The notes under the pieces: generated by a model | Told to the model about the DNA's origin: nothing | The model's database searches: none | Seen by the model: the letters and a program-made list of their open reading frames with translations, nothing else | Translations under genes and position numbers: made by a program | NCBI RefSeq assembly: GCF_014202315.1 | Contig: NZ_JACHGN010000013.1 | Location: 124,001 to 188,000 of the forward strand | DNA length: 64,000 nt | Direction: 5' to 3' | Source of the DNA: Thermocatellispora tengchongensis | Lineage (GTDB): Bacteria > Actinomycetota > Actinomycetes > Streptosporangiales > Streptosporangiaceae | Shown: positions 23,226-33,680 of the stretch, piece by piece | Numbering within the stretch: the stretch's first letter is position 1 | Layout of the letters: each line of letters opens with the position of its first letter

Positions 23226-25625
23226 ATGGATAGCCTGATCGTACGAATATGGCGGAGGCGGACTCGGCGGCCGGAGCCCCAGGGCTGCGGCGCCGCGGAC
23301 GGCGAGGCGCGGACCTCGCACTGGATACTGCCCGTCACGGTGGCGATACTGGCGGGCGACGCCCTCGTCACGGTCATCAACGTTCTCGCGGCGAACCCGG
23401 GGCCCGCCCGGCTCACCGGGTTCGCCGTGTGCCTTTTCGTGGTCTTCTCACTGCAACTGTTCCACTCCCTGGGCCGGCCGTGGCAGTGGCCGGTTCGCAC
23501 CAGGGTGGCATCGCTGTCGCTCCAGGCGCTGGCGAGCTACCTGCCGTTCTTGTGGGTCGGCGGCGCGTGGGGCGGGATGCTCGGCTTCCTGGGCGGATCG
23601 GTGCTGCTCGCGGTGCAGGGGCGGGCGAAGTGGCCGCTGTACCTCGCCGTCGCCGCCGCGATAGTGCCGGCCCTGGCCGCGTACGACATGACCCCGGTGA
23701 TGCTCGCCTACGGCGTCGGCTTCACGATGCTCACCGGCCTGGTGGTGTACGGGATCAGTTCGCTGTCCACTCTTGTGGCCGAGTTGTACGCCGCGCGGGA
23801 CGGGCTGGCGCGTATGGCGGTGACGCGGGAGCGGCTGCGGGTGGCGCGGGATCTGCATGATCTGCTGGGGTACAGCCTGTCGGCGATCACGTTGAAGAGT
23901 GAGCTGACCTACCGGTTGCTGCCTGCCCAGCCGCATCGGGCGCGCGAGGAGGTCACCGACATTCTCACCGTGGCCCGGCAGGCGCTGGCGGATGTGCGTA
24001 CGGTGGCCGATGGGTATCGTGCGATGTCGCTGGGTGTGGAGGTGCAGTCGGCTCAGTCCATTTTGGCGGCCGCGGGCATCGAGGTGCGGGCGGAGGTCTC
24101 CACTCCCGGCCTGCCTGTCGGTGTGGAGACCGTTCTGGCGACGGTGTTGCGTGAGGCGATCACGAACGTCCTGCGGCACAGCAAGGCGCAGAACGTGATG
24201 ATCCGTGCCGATGTCGCCGGTGGTGTGGTGCGTTTACGTGTGGCCAATGACGGTGTGGATCGTGATGCTCCCGCCCCGATCGACGGGGGTAACGGTCTGG
24301 GCAATCTGAGCACGCGGCTGCAGGCCGTCGATGGCCGGTTGAGCGCGGGCATCGATAGCGACGGCTGGTTCCACGTCACCGCCGAAGCCCCGCTCACGAC
24401 CGGGCGGCCCGAGCAGGCCGGTTCCCCGGCGGCCACGCCGCGAAGCCGGCTGAGGCGGCTGCTCCCGCTCCCCGGCGCGGACGCGCTCGGCGGCAACGGC
24501 GACTCCGGCATGTGGCGTCCGCGCCTGGCGTTCACCGTCACCCTGGTGGTGCTGGCGGGCTACGCGCTGATCATGTACATCAACGTGCTGGACATCGGCC
24601 CCAGCCCGGCCCAGGCGCTCGGGGTCCTCGCCTGCCTCGCCGCCGGCTTCGCGCTGCAGATCCTCCACTCCTTTCGCGGCCCGCGGAACTGGCCCGGTCG
24701 GCGCAGGCTGCTCAGCCTGGCCGCGCAGGCGCTGCTCAGCTACCTGCCCCTGCTGTGGCTCGACCGGCCCTGGGGCTCCATGGTGGGCTTCCTGAGCGGG
24801 TCGGTCCTGCTCGCGGTGCGCGACCGAGTCAGGTGGGCGCTGTACGCCGCGATCGGGGCCAGCGTGCTCATCCTGTCCCTCGCCGCGGGCGTCTCGATCC
24901 GCTACCTGATCTACCTGCCGGTGTCCAGCCTGCTCACCGGCCTGGTGGTGTACGGGATCAGTTCGCTGTCCACTCTTGTGGCCGAGTTGTACGCCGCGCG
25001 GGACGGGCTGGCGCGTATGGCGGTGACGCGGGAGCGGCTGCGGGTGGCCCGGGATCTGCATGATCTGCTGGGGTACAGCCTGTCGGCGATCACGTTGAAG
25101 AGTGAGCTGACCTACCGGTTGCTGCCTGCTCAGCCGCATCGGGCGCGCGAGGAGGTCACCGACATTCTGACCATGGCGCGGCAGGCGCTGGCGGATGTGC
25201 GTACGGTGGCCGATGGCTATCGTGCGATGTCGCTGGGTGTGGAGGTGCAGTCGGCTCAGTCCATTTTGGCCGCCGCGGGCATCGAGGTGCGTGCGGAGGT
25301 CTCCACTCCCGGCCTGCCTGCCGGTGTGGAGACCGTTCTGGCGACGGTGTTGCGTGAGGCGATCACGAACGTCCTGCGGCACAGCAAGGCCCAGAACGTG
25401 ACGATCCGTGCCACTGTCGCGGATGGTGTGGTGCGTTTACGGGTGGCCAATGACGGTGTGGATCGTGATGCTCCCGCCCCGATCGACGGGGGTAACGGTC
25501 TGGGCAATCTGAGCACGCGGCTGCAGGCCGTCGATGGCCGGTTGAGCGCGGGCATCGACCGTGACGGCTGGTTCCACGTCACCGCCGAAGCCCCGCTCAC
25601 GCCATCCCCTTCACCGGCGCCGTGA
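23226..25625 (+). CDS. duplicated sensor histidine kinase (two full units in one protein)
   Basis: A 799-residue membrane kinase containing two complete units. Each has about five transmembrane helices, a HisKA_3 dimerisation helix with the phospho-His in ARDLHDLLG (His211 and His612), and an HATPase domain with REAITNVLRHSKA and GNGLGNLSTRL. Kinase halves are almost identical in DNA (23730-24398 versus 24933-25601, offset 1203 bp, in frame) while the membrane parts differ clearly. The start is ATG 23226 (MDSLIVRIWRRR); an upstream in-frame extension overlaps the precursor gene and is rejected. HisKA_3 kinases usually signal to NarL-type regulators such as the one at 12655. Two sensors feeding identical kinases could integrate two inputs. 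Confidence 0.88.
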   Translation: MDSLIVRIWRRRTRRPEPQGCGAADGEARTSHWILPVTVAILAGDALVTVINVLAANPGPARLTGFAVCLFVVFSLQLFHSLGRPWQWPVRTRVASLSLQALASYLPFLWVGGAWGGMLGFLGGSVLLAVQGRAKWPLYLAVAAAIVPALAAYDMTPVMLAYGVGFTMLTGLVVYGISSLSTLVAELYAARDGLARMAVTRERLRVARDLHDLLGYSLSAITLKSELTYRLLPAQPHRAREEVTDILTVARQALADVRTVADGYRAMSLGVEVQSAQSILAAAGIEVRAEVSTPGLPVGVETVLATVLREAITNVLRHSKAQNVMIRADVAGGVVRLRVANDGVDRDAPAPIDGGNGLGNLSTRLQAVDGRLSAGIDSDGWFHVTAEAPLTTGRPEQAGSPAATPRSRLRRLLPLPGADALGGNGDSGMWRPRLAFTVTLVVLAGYALIMYINVLDIGPSPAQALGVLACLAAGFALQILHSFRGPRNWPGRRRLLSLAAQALLSYLPLLWLDRPWGSMVGFLSGSVLLAVRDRVRWALYAAIGASVLILSLAAGVSIRYLIYLPVSSLLTGLVVYGISSLSTLVAELYAARDGLARMAVTRERLRVARDLHDLLGYSLSAITLKSELTYRLLPAQPHRAREEVTDILTMARQALADVRTVADGYRAMSLGVEVQSAQSILAAAGIEVRAEVSTPGLPAGVETVLATVLREAITNVLRHSKAQNVTIRATVADGVVRLRVANDGVDRDAPAPIDGGNGLGNLSTRLQAVDGRLSAGIDRDGWFHVTAEAPLTPSPSPAP
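23730..24398 (+). repeat. 669-bp in-frame direct repeat, copy 1
   Basis: Encodes the first kinase core (LTGLVVYGISS to AEAPLT). It matches 24933-25601 with only scattered differences, and boundaries are sharp on both sides, which suggests recent duplication or ongoing gene conversion of the catalytic half. Confidence 0.92.
24933..25601 (+). repeat. 669-bp in-frame direct repeat, copy 2
   Basis: Second copy of the kinase core, 1203 bp (401 codons) downstream of copy 1. Codon use in this block (GTG/TTG/CGT-rich) is less GC-biased than in the flanking membrane segments, as in copy 1. Confidence 0.92.
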
Positions 25626-25649
25626 GCGCAAGCGCACCGCCGCGGCCCC

Positions 25650-25900
25650 ACCGCGTGAGTCATACGAATATGTCGGTCACCAGGATGTTGGCGCGGCGGG
25701 GGTGGCCGCGGCACCGGTGGCGGCGGAGGCCGGCAAGAGCGTGCTGCTCGTGGAGAAGTACGGCTTCGCGGACGCGGCCGCCGTGCCCGGCATGCCCGGC
25801 ACGGTGTGCGGCATGTACCTCGCGACCGACGCCGGCTCCGCGCCCGAGCAGGTCGTGTGGGTATTCACCAAGCGCGGGATGTCCACGGTGAACTCGTCGT
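25650..25900 (+). pseudogene. FAD-dependent oxidoreductase remnant
   Basis: One frame gives GAAGVAAAPVAAEAGKSVLLVEKYGF...GTVCGMYLATD...PEQVVWVFTKRG, the N-terminal FAD-binding region of an FAD-dependent oxidoreductase. The first glycine of the Rossmann motif, the start and everything after about 85 residues are missing. The frame then runs into unrelated sequence and stops at 26001. Confidence 0.6.
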
Positions 25901-26044
25901 GCCGAATCTCCAGCGGGATGACCCGGCCAGGCCGACCGATTGCGCTCGGAGGCCGCCTTCGCCATGCTCTGCGGGGTTGCTCCGCTACCGGCCTCCTCTG
26001 ACCGCAATCTCCTCAACCGCGGTGGCGACCGCAGGCCAACCTCC

Positions 26045-26160
26045 GCGCACCCGCGACTACGTGACCCGTCGCACCAAGGACGGCCTGTTCTCTCAAGCGG
26101 TACGTCGCCCGAGAGGACTATCGCGTTCTGGTGCCGCCCGCCACTACCTCAAGCGATCGC
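26045..26160 (+). mobile_element. IS110-like transposase C-terminal remnant
   Basis: TRDYVTRRTKDGL in one frame and LKRYVAREDYRVL in the next resemble the conserved C-terminal end of IS110/IS116-family transposases (RRT.EG...LKRY.AREVY). A frameshift separates the pieces and no upstream part or inverted repeats are visible. Confidence 0.5.
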
Positions 26161-26284
26161 CAACTGCCCGCTTGACCTCCATAGGAGCATCCCTGCCGCG
26201 ATCTCGCTGTCCAATCACCCCCTGATCCCGACCTGACCTGCGGGCACCGCTCCCATCGTCGCTGCCGCCGGCGGCGCCTGAACC

Positions 26285-26625
26285 CCCGCCCGGCAGGCCC
26301 TGTTGGTACTGGCGCGCTTTACGCAAGGCGACACCTACGCCCGCCTGGCCGCCGGATTCGAGATCGGCACCACGACCGCCTGGCGCTACGTCCCGGAAGA
26401 CCGTCGACCTGCTCGCCGCACTCGCCGACGACGTGCACGCCGCGGTCGTACGGGCCACCCGCTTGGCCTACGCCATCCTCGACGGCACCCTGATCCCCAT
26501 CAACCGGCCGGCGGATGGGCGGCCGTACTACTCTGGCGAGCACGAACGCCACGGCGTGAACGCTCAGGACCTCGCCGATCCGGCCGGTGCATGTCGTGGG
26601 GCGTGCTCCATCCCCCGACTGACGC
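26285..26625 (+). mobile_element. IS5-family transposase remnant, frameshifted
   Basis: ALLVLARFTQGDTYARLAAG and FEIGTTTAWRYV are followed after a frameshift (near 26400) by HAAVVRATRLAYAILDGTL and RPYYSGEHERHGVNAQ, the helix-turn-helix and first DDE region of IS5-like (DDE_Tnp_4) transposases common in actinomycetes. The 3' half is missing. No terminal inverted repeats were recognised. Confidence 0.65.
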
Positions 26626-26627
26626 GA

Positions 26628-27155
26628 TCACCGCTGGGCGCAGGCGCCCGCTGCTTGCTCTCTAGCGACCTGCTCCTCGACCGGCTTGGCATAACTGGCG
26701 ATAGCATCCGCGGGAGGGACATACCGCCACGCGCCGTCTTCGTAATGAAACTCGAAGCTGAAGGTGGAGCTCATCCGGTTAGCCTCCACCTTTGCCACGT
26801 CGCCCTGCTGGTTGACGCCTCGGATCACGAAGGGCAGGCCCTCGGTGAGTGGCTTGCATAGCTCGAACCTACGTACGTAGTTCTCGCGTCTGACGGATTC
26901 TTGTGAATCGGCGGACCAAAGGCCCCAGAACTCGCCGTAGTTGCCGCTGGTGTAGAGGTCCAACGCCGCTTGGGCTGCCGCCTGCACGGGGCGCTGGATC
27001 TGCTCCTGGAGGCCCGGGTCGTCTGGGGCAGGCTGGGCGGCCGCTCTGCGCTCCGTAGGGGGCGGCGCGAATACCAGGACAAGCGCGACGATCGACACGA
27101 CGGTCACGGCCGCGCAGATGGCGATGACCGCCAGGAGAGTCATGCGATGCGACAC
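26628..27155 (-). CDS. membrane-anchored hypothetical protein (NTF2-like?)
   Basis: 175 residues: a single N-terminal transmembrane or uncleaved signal helix (LLAVIAICAAVTVVSIVALVLVF, described at residues 7-29), a Pro/Ala-rich linker, then a globular extracytoplasmic domain with AALDLYTSGNYGEFWGLWS and FEFHYEDGAWRYVPP. That pattern resembles NTF2/DUF4878-like lipid-tail or substrate-binding domains but I cannot name a family. GTG 27155 is used; ATG four codons later (27143) is an alternative. It survives intact between two transposase graveyards, so it may be cargo or a bystander. Confidence 0.62.
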   Translation of the reverse strand: MSHRMTLLAVIAICAAVTVVSIVALVLVFAPPPTERRAAAQPAPDDPGLQEQIQRPVQAAAQAALDLYTSGNYGEFWGLWSADSQESVRRENYVRRFELCKPLTEGLPFVIRGVNQQGDVAKVEANRMSSTFSFEFHYEDGAWRYVPPADAIASYAKPVEEQVAREQAAGACAQR

Positions 27156-27394
27156 CAGGATTCACCTACCTATCACGGCATGCTGCACCAGTGACGGTTT
27201 TGAGGCCGGACAGGGCCTGCGGTGGCGCGCAGGGCACGACACGACCGTACGGGCTGTACAGCAAGTTCAAAGCGTCGTAAGGGGATTTTGCTTCGTGTCT
27301 AAGATTATGGCTTTTCCAAAAGGTGCTCCCACGGACGCGGGAATGGCTGGTTGAGTCGGCCTGGGGCGCGGTGACGAGATTGCTCCCGATCCGT

Positions 27395-27800
27395 TTCCCA
27401 AGACCGCGCGAGCGGAACGCGGCGCAACTCGGCCTCCAGTCGAGCCCACTGCGCCGGCGACAGCTTCTCGCGTGAGAGCGGCCCCTTGGAGGCCAGGCGG
27501 AGCTTGGTGGTCAAACCGCCGCGAAGGCGCCCCAGCCCATGATCGGCCGGCTCGTCGCTCGCCCCACCCGGCGGCTCGGCCTGCGGATCCCCCTTTTCCG
27601 CGCCTCGGCCGCGTACTGGTGCGCCCGGCAGGTGGTGGAGTCGACGCCGACATCCCAGCCGATCGGCCCGGCCGCGTCCGCCCGCGCTTGTAACGCGGTC
27701 AGGATCCCCGACGGGCGAGGCCTGATCCCGGGTCGAGGAGGCGGGATGCGGTGGGTACCCGTGCAGAGGATTCGCTGACCTATTCCGGCGTGGGCGAACC
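27395..27800 (-). mobile_element. chimeric IS5 / IS630 transposase remnants
   Basis: On the minus strand, ILTALQARADAAG and WDVGVDSTTCRAHQ (about 27720-27590) and DHGLGRLRGGLTTKLRLA match IS5-family transposases, with a frameshift between them. The reading then continues without a break into KGPLSREKLSPAQWARLEAEL, the helical start of IS630-type transposases, near 27490-27400. So one insertion was interrupted by, or recombined with, another. Confidence 0.6.
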
Positions 27801-27940
27801 GCTGAAAGTCGCTTTCCTTCCCGGGCGAAGTGCTCAGCATCGCTTCTGGCACCCTCGTGATTCGCTGAGCTCGCGATGCCAGGAGCCGGCGAAGCAGCCT
27901 GTCCGACGCCCACAGCCTTTCAGGCCCCCGGGAGACCCAC

Positions 27941-29605
<1,665 letters not shown>

Positions 29606-29663
29606 CGCGTGGCCGCCACGGGGTGCGCTAGCTAACCCCCGCAGCGGCGGCCGCATGGGGCTG

Positions 29664-29695
29664 AAGGGGCTGGCGGTCGGCATCGCCAGCCCCTT
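29664..29695 (+). terminator. terminator of the acyl-CoA ligase gene
   Basis: Perfect 12-bp stem AAGGGGCTGGCG (29664-29675) / CGCCAGCCCCTT (29684-29695) with an 8-nt loop, 58 nt after the stop and followed by T. Confidence 0.85.
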
Positions 29696-29889
29696 TGCGC
29701 GGCGTCTGCTCAGGCGCAATGCAAGGACCTGCGGAGGCGCCGGTGGGGTGCGGGTCATCGGCTCCAAAGCCCGCCGCGGTGCGCGGACCGGGAATGCGCT
29801 CATGCCTGGTGCTCGCCGACTCTTCGGCGCATCTTGCTGACTAGGATCAAGCCGACGAGCGCCGTGTTCGAGGTGGGCGCGCAGATCGT

Positions 29890-31107
29890 TCAGCCGTCAT
29901 CTCCCAGCAGCGGCCGGCCGGGCAGCGCGGCCGGGTCGATCTCACCGTCCTGGACGACGAAGGTGCCGTTGACCAGCACGTGCCGGAACCCGGTCGAGGG
30001 GCGTGCCGGGTCGGCGTAGGTGGAGTTGTCGGTGACGGTGGCGGGTCGAAGACGACCAGGTCGGCGTCCGCGCCGGGTTGCACGCGGCCCTTGCGGCGGG
30101 CGACCGAGGCGGTGTTCTCCAGCACTTGGGTGGGCAGCAGCGAGCGGCGCCTGATCGCTTCGGTCAGCGGCAGCAGTCCGAGCTCCCGGACGAAGACCCG
30201 CAGGGTGCGCGCGAACGTGCCGGTGCTGCGGGAATGTGTGCGCGCGCCGGCGGGTGGCGGCCAGGCGGAGTTCGCCGGCACGAGGCCGGCGGGCCCGCGG
30301 ACGGCGATCGCGTCGAAGGGGATCATCGTGTCGTCGAAAAGCAGGGCGCGGTGCAGGAGTTGCCGCTCCTCCTCGGAGGCCTTCGTCCAGGTAGCGGATC
30401 AGCGCCATGGCGCCGGGATCGGCGGCCTGCAGTTCACGTAGCCGGGCGGCCGTGGCGGGGCGCTCGCCGGTGGGGGGTAGGTGATGTGGGACGGGGGGAT
30501 GCCGAGCCTGGGCAGGTTGTCCGGGTGCAGGAAGGCGGCGCTGATGGCGGTCATGGAGGCGCCGTAGGGGTACGCCGATGCCCAGGGCGCCGTAGTGAAG
30601 CTCGACTTCTAGGGATGTCCAGAGTGCGGCCGGTGTCATCGGCGCTACCCGGGGTGTTCCAGCGCGGACCGGCCAGATGCGCTGCCATGTCACCGGCCAC
30701 CGACTCCGCTTCCAGCCCGTCCAGCCCGTCCAGCACGCTCATCCGCGCCGCCGCCCAGGAGGCCGAGTATCCGTAGTTGATGGGGCGTCCTTCCTCGGCC
30801 GCGCTGCGGTAGGCCTGCCGCAGCGAGACGGCGCCGCCTTCGAGTTCGAGCGCGGTCGTCACGCCGTCGAGTGCCTGCAGCCGCATCGACATCGGGGTCA
30901 GCGCGTGACTGTGCAGGTCGATGAAGCCCGGGGCGACCACCTGGCCGGACACGTCGATACGCGGCGGCCGTGCAGCGGCTCGGCGGAGACGGCGGCTGTG
31001 TACCCGTCGTTCACCGCGACATGTCCCAGGGCGTCCAGAGCGGTCTCGGGGTCGATGACCCGACCTCCCCAAAGAACGAGGTCGTAGAAGTTGCGGCCCG
31101 GATCCAC
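29890..31107 (-). pseudogene. D-aminoacylase-like amidohydrolase, multiply frameshifted
   Basis: Minus-strand pieces in changing frames cover a whole N-acyl-D-amino-acid deacylase-type amidohydrolase. MDPGRNFYDLVLWGGRVIDPETALD leads (partial quote), then after a shift near 30965 VVAPGFIDLHSHAL, the metal-binding HxH motif, and GVTTALELEGG. Further shifts lead to LLPLTEAIRRRSLLPTQVLE, QPGADADLVVFDP and the end VNGTFVVQDGEIDPAALPG. At least three frame changes prevent a full product. An intact Lrp-type regulator is divergent, as expected if the pair was once functional. Confidence 0.75.
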
Positions 31108-31188
31108 CTGAACGATCTCCCTGCTGCGCGCGATCCCTTCGCCGCGCCTTCGGCCAGGCGCCGGCCTTGCGCCGAACAGTGCCAGAAT

Positions 31189-31197
31189 TGATAATCA
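31189..31197. promoter_or_regulatory. TGATAATCA palindrome in the amidohydrolase/Lrp spacer
   Basis: A 9-bp perfect palindrome in the spacer between the divergent amidohydrolase pseudogene and the Lrp-type regulator at 31259, 62 nt before the regulator start. Lrp/AsnC proteins commonly bind such AT-rich dyads; binding is inferred. Confidence 0.4.
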
Positions 31198-31258
31198 GCG
31201 GCCAGATCCTGCAGCAAACAGACAAACAGACCTCCTCCGGGTCCGGAAAAGGACAGTC

Positions 31259-32275
31259 ATGCTGAGTGAAGATGACTTGGAGCTGCTCGACGCGCTGCAG
31301 GTCAACCCGCGGGCGTCCTGGACGTTGATCGGACAGGTCCTGGGCATCGACCCGGTCACGGCGGCGCGGCGGTGGGCGCGGCTGCGCGAGAGCGGGATGG
31401 CCTGGGTGTCGGTGACCCTCGGCCCGCACGAACTCGACCAGTTGTGCGTCGCGGTCGTCGAGGTGCAGTGTGAACCGGGCGCGAACGCGGCCATCGCCGC
31501 GACCCTGGCCCGCTGGGACTGCGCCGTGACCGTCCAGCACGTGGCCGGCACGCACGATCTCTTCGTGGTCCTTGTGGCGTCGGACTTCGCCACCATGTCC
31601 GGCCTGTCGCTGGTCGACCTGCCCGCGGTGCGGGGCGTGACCAGGATCCGCAGCCACTTCGTGACCCGCCTGTTCGCGACCGGCCGCTGGCGGCTGCACG
31701 CGCTCAACAAGGAGCAGGTCCGCCGGCTGCGCGAGGCCTACCCGCAGCGATCGGGGGAGCGGGCCCGGCCCTTCGGCCCGTCCGACCGTGCCCTGTTCCG
31801 TGAGCTCAGCACCGACGGCCGGCGCACCTGCGCCGAGGTCGGCGAGCGGGTGGGGCTGTCGGCGCGCACCGTGCAGCGGCGGCTGACGGCGTTGATGGCC
31901 CGCCGCGAGCTCGCCTTCCGCTGCGACGTCGCCCGGACCCTGCTCGGCTGGCCCAGTTCCGCGGTGCTGTGGCTCAACGTGCCCGACGCGCGGATCGAGG
32001 AGGCCGGCAGGGTCCTGGGACGGCGACCGGAGGTCCGCACCTGCGCCGCCGTGGCCGACGAGCGCAACCTGCTGCTCACCATCGGCCTGAGGCACGTGGC
32101 CGACCTGCATGAGCACATCACCGGGATCCTGCAGGACGCCCCCTACGCCAGGATCATGGACCGGAACGTCGTGCTGCGCCAGGAGAAGCTGTACGGCCGC
32201 ATCCTGGATCGCTCAGGGCGAGCGGTCGACGCCCTGCCCATCGACCCGTGGACCGCTCCGGCCTCCGTCTGTTGA
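31259..32275 (+). CDS. double-domain Lrp/AsnC family regulator
   Basis: 338 residues with two Lrp units in tandem: helix-turn-helix 1 (about 5-50, DLELLDALQVNPRASWTLIGQVLG), a RAM-like alpha/beta domain (60-150), helix-turn-helix 2 (about 173-220, LFRELSTDGRRTCAEVGERVGLS) and a second RAM domain. The family regulates amino-acid and small-molecule metabolism. It is divergent from the decayed D-aminoacylase-like gene, probably its former target. A paralogue of the same architecture lies at 37497, next to an intact M20 amidohydrolase. ATG 31259 with GGAAAAGGA upstream. Confidence 0.9.
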   Translation: MLSEDDLELLDALQVNPRASWTLIGQVLGIDPVTAARRWARLRESGMAWVSVTLGPHELDQLCVAVVEVQCEPGANAAIAATLARWDCAVTVQHVAGTHDLFVVLVASDFATMSGLSLVDLPAVRGVTRIRSHFVTRLFATGRWRLHALNKEQVRRLREAYPQRSGERARPFGPSDRALFRELSTDGRRTCAEVGERVGLSARTVQRRLTALMARRELAFRCDVARTLLGWPSSAVLWLNVPDARIEEAGRVLGRRPEVRTCAAVADERNLLLTIGLRHVADLHEHITGILQDAPYARIMDRNVVLRQEKLYGRILDRSGRAVDALPIDPWTAPASVC

Positions 32276-32299
32276 CCCAGCCCGTGCGCAACCTCCTCT

Positions 32300-32560
32300 C
32301 CGGCGAGGGCCTCGTGCACGTTTCTGGACAACCTCGTCCCGAACTTCACCGGCTTCCCGGCGCTCGGCGCGGTCGTCATCGTCACCTTGGGCCTGGCGGT
32401 GGTCCAGGGCACGGGCGCCGTCGAGGCCGCGGTGCGCCTGCTGTTCTCCCGGGTTCCCCGGGCGCTGGTCCCGTACGTGGTGGCGTTCGTCGCCTGCCAG
32501 GGACACGTGATGTCCGATGCCGCGATCCTGGTCGTCCCAGCCCTGGTGCAGGCCGAATGG
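32300..32560 (+). pseudogene. AbgT-family transporter remnant
   Basis: After a frameshift near 32320 the sequence reads FLDNLVPNFTGFPALGAVVI, VTLGLAVVQGTGAVEAAVRL and VPYVVAFVACQGHVMSDAAI, an N-terminal part of AbgT (aminobenzoyl-glutamate) transporters. It breaks off at about 32555, exactly where integrase-like sequence begins. Together with the neighbouring amidohydrolase remnant it suggests a lost uptake-and-hydrolysis unit for N-acyl amino acids. Confidence 0.65.
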
Positions 32561-33015
32561 GCCGCCCAGTGGCGGAAGGCGCACCGGGTGGCGCCCTCGG
32601 ACCACCGCCAAGTACGACCACTACCTGGACCACCACATCCTGCCCGCGGACGGTCCGGCGACCATGGTGCTCACCGCCGCCTACACCGGCATGCGGTGGG
32701 GCGAACAGGCCGGTCTGGCCCCGGCCAACTGTCGTCTGGAGGACGGCTACCCGCGGATCGACCCGGAGGTGGGAGCGTGCACGAGGTGGGGAGGCAGGTG
32801 TGGCTGGGGCCGCCGAAGAGTCCGGCCGCGGTGCGCCGGATCGATCTGCCGCCGTTCCTGATCGTCCTCCTCGCCGGGGTCATCGACGGCGGAGACGGCG
32901 GCCGGGTGTTCACCGCCGCCGACGGGGGAGTGCTGCGGGGCTCGAACTTCTGCCGCCGTATCTGGCGCCCGGCCTGCGACGTCCGGCCGACGGCAGACGA
33001 ACCCGTACCGCCGAT
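32545..33015 (+). mobile_element. tyrosine integrase remnant
   Basis: WAAQWRKAHRVAP, then in another frame TTAKYDHYLDHHIL, MVLTAAYTGMRWGEQAGLAP (catalytic Arg region) and, after another shift, SPAAVRRIDLPPFLIVLLA and GRVFTAADGGVLRGSNFCRR, match actinobacterial phage-type tyrosine recombinases. At least two frameshifts and loss of the C-terminal catalytic HxxR and Tyr show decay. It is fused directly to the AbgT remnant. Confidence 0.7.
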
Positions 33016-33037
33016 TCTCCAGGGGGCGGTCTTCCGT

Positions 33038-33652
33038 TCAGGGCGGCCCGAGGACGTCCGCGGTGGTCAGGGCCCGAGCGGTGTCGGCGAAGTACTGTTC
33101 CGAGAGCGTTTGTGTCAGTCCGAGGATGACACCTTGGCTGAGGCCTGCCATGAGGGCGCGCAGCGCGATGGCCAAGCGTTCCGCCTGCCTCTGTGTGAGC
33201 GGAGCCCCGCTGTGTCGTCTCCCGGTGAACAGGGCGGCAAGCCGTTGTTCGTGTGCCCGTACGGAGGCGGCGAGTCTCGGTCGCAACTCGGGGTCGCGTA
33301 GCGCCAAGTCCTGAAGGTTGAGCTCGAAGGACAGGTGGTGCAACGCGTTCGGCTGGTCGCACAGCCGGCGGTAGTGGCGCGCGAAGGATTCCACCGCTTC
33401 GGTCACGTCGTGGCCTGCGGGGACGAACTGCTCCAGGGCCTCGTAGTGCGGGCCGAGGTAGTCGGTGAGCAACTCCATCAGCAGGCCGGCCTTGCTGCCG
33501 AACAGCGAATAGATCGCGCCGGTGGTGACCTCGGCCTGCTCGGCGATGTCCTCCAGCCTGGCCTGGTGACCGTCCCTGGCGACGATCCGGCGGGCGGCGT
33601 CGAGAAGTGCCCGCCGGTTACGTTCCTTTGCCTCCGCCCTTGTCATTCTCAT
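33038..33652 (-). CDS. TetR/AcrR family regulator
   Basis: 204 residues. The N-terminal helix-turn-helix (about 12-58) reads ALLDAARRIVARDGHQARLEDIAEQAEVTTGAIYSLFGSK (described in part), followed by an all-helical ligand domain (60-200). ATG 33652 is only 26 nt from the divergent M14 peptidase start, with a palindrome in between, so autorepression and control of the peptidase are likely. Confidence 0.9.
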   Translation of the reverse strand: MRMTRAEAKERNRRALLDAARRIVARDGHQARLEDIAEQAEVTTGAIYSLFGSKAGLLMELLTDYLGPHYEALEQFVPAGHDVTEAVESFARHYRRLCDQPNALHHLSFELNLQDLALRDPELRPRLAASVRAHEQRLAALFTGRRHSGAPLTQRQAERLAIALRALMAGLSQGVILGLTQTLSEQYFADTARALTTADVLGPP

Positions 33653-33658
33653 AACCTT

Positions 33659-33680
33659 ATTATTAGCGTAAGCTGATTAT
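33659..33680. promoter_or_regulatory. 22-bp imperfect palindrome (TetR operator candidate)
   Basis: An AT-rich 22-bp sequence in which 8 of 11 mirrored positions pair (core TTAGCGTAAGCTGA). It fills the spacer between tetR and the M14 peptidase and covers the first two bases of the peptidase ATG at 33679. There is no Shine-Dalgarno for that gene, so its mRNA may be leaderless and repression would block initiation directly. Confidence 0.55.

Noticed and set aside
24911..25093. Small minus-strand open frames repeated inside both kinase cores
   Set aside because: They are duplicated only because the kinase core DNA is duplicated; no start signals or motifs.
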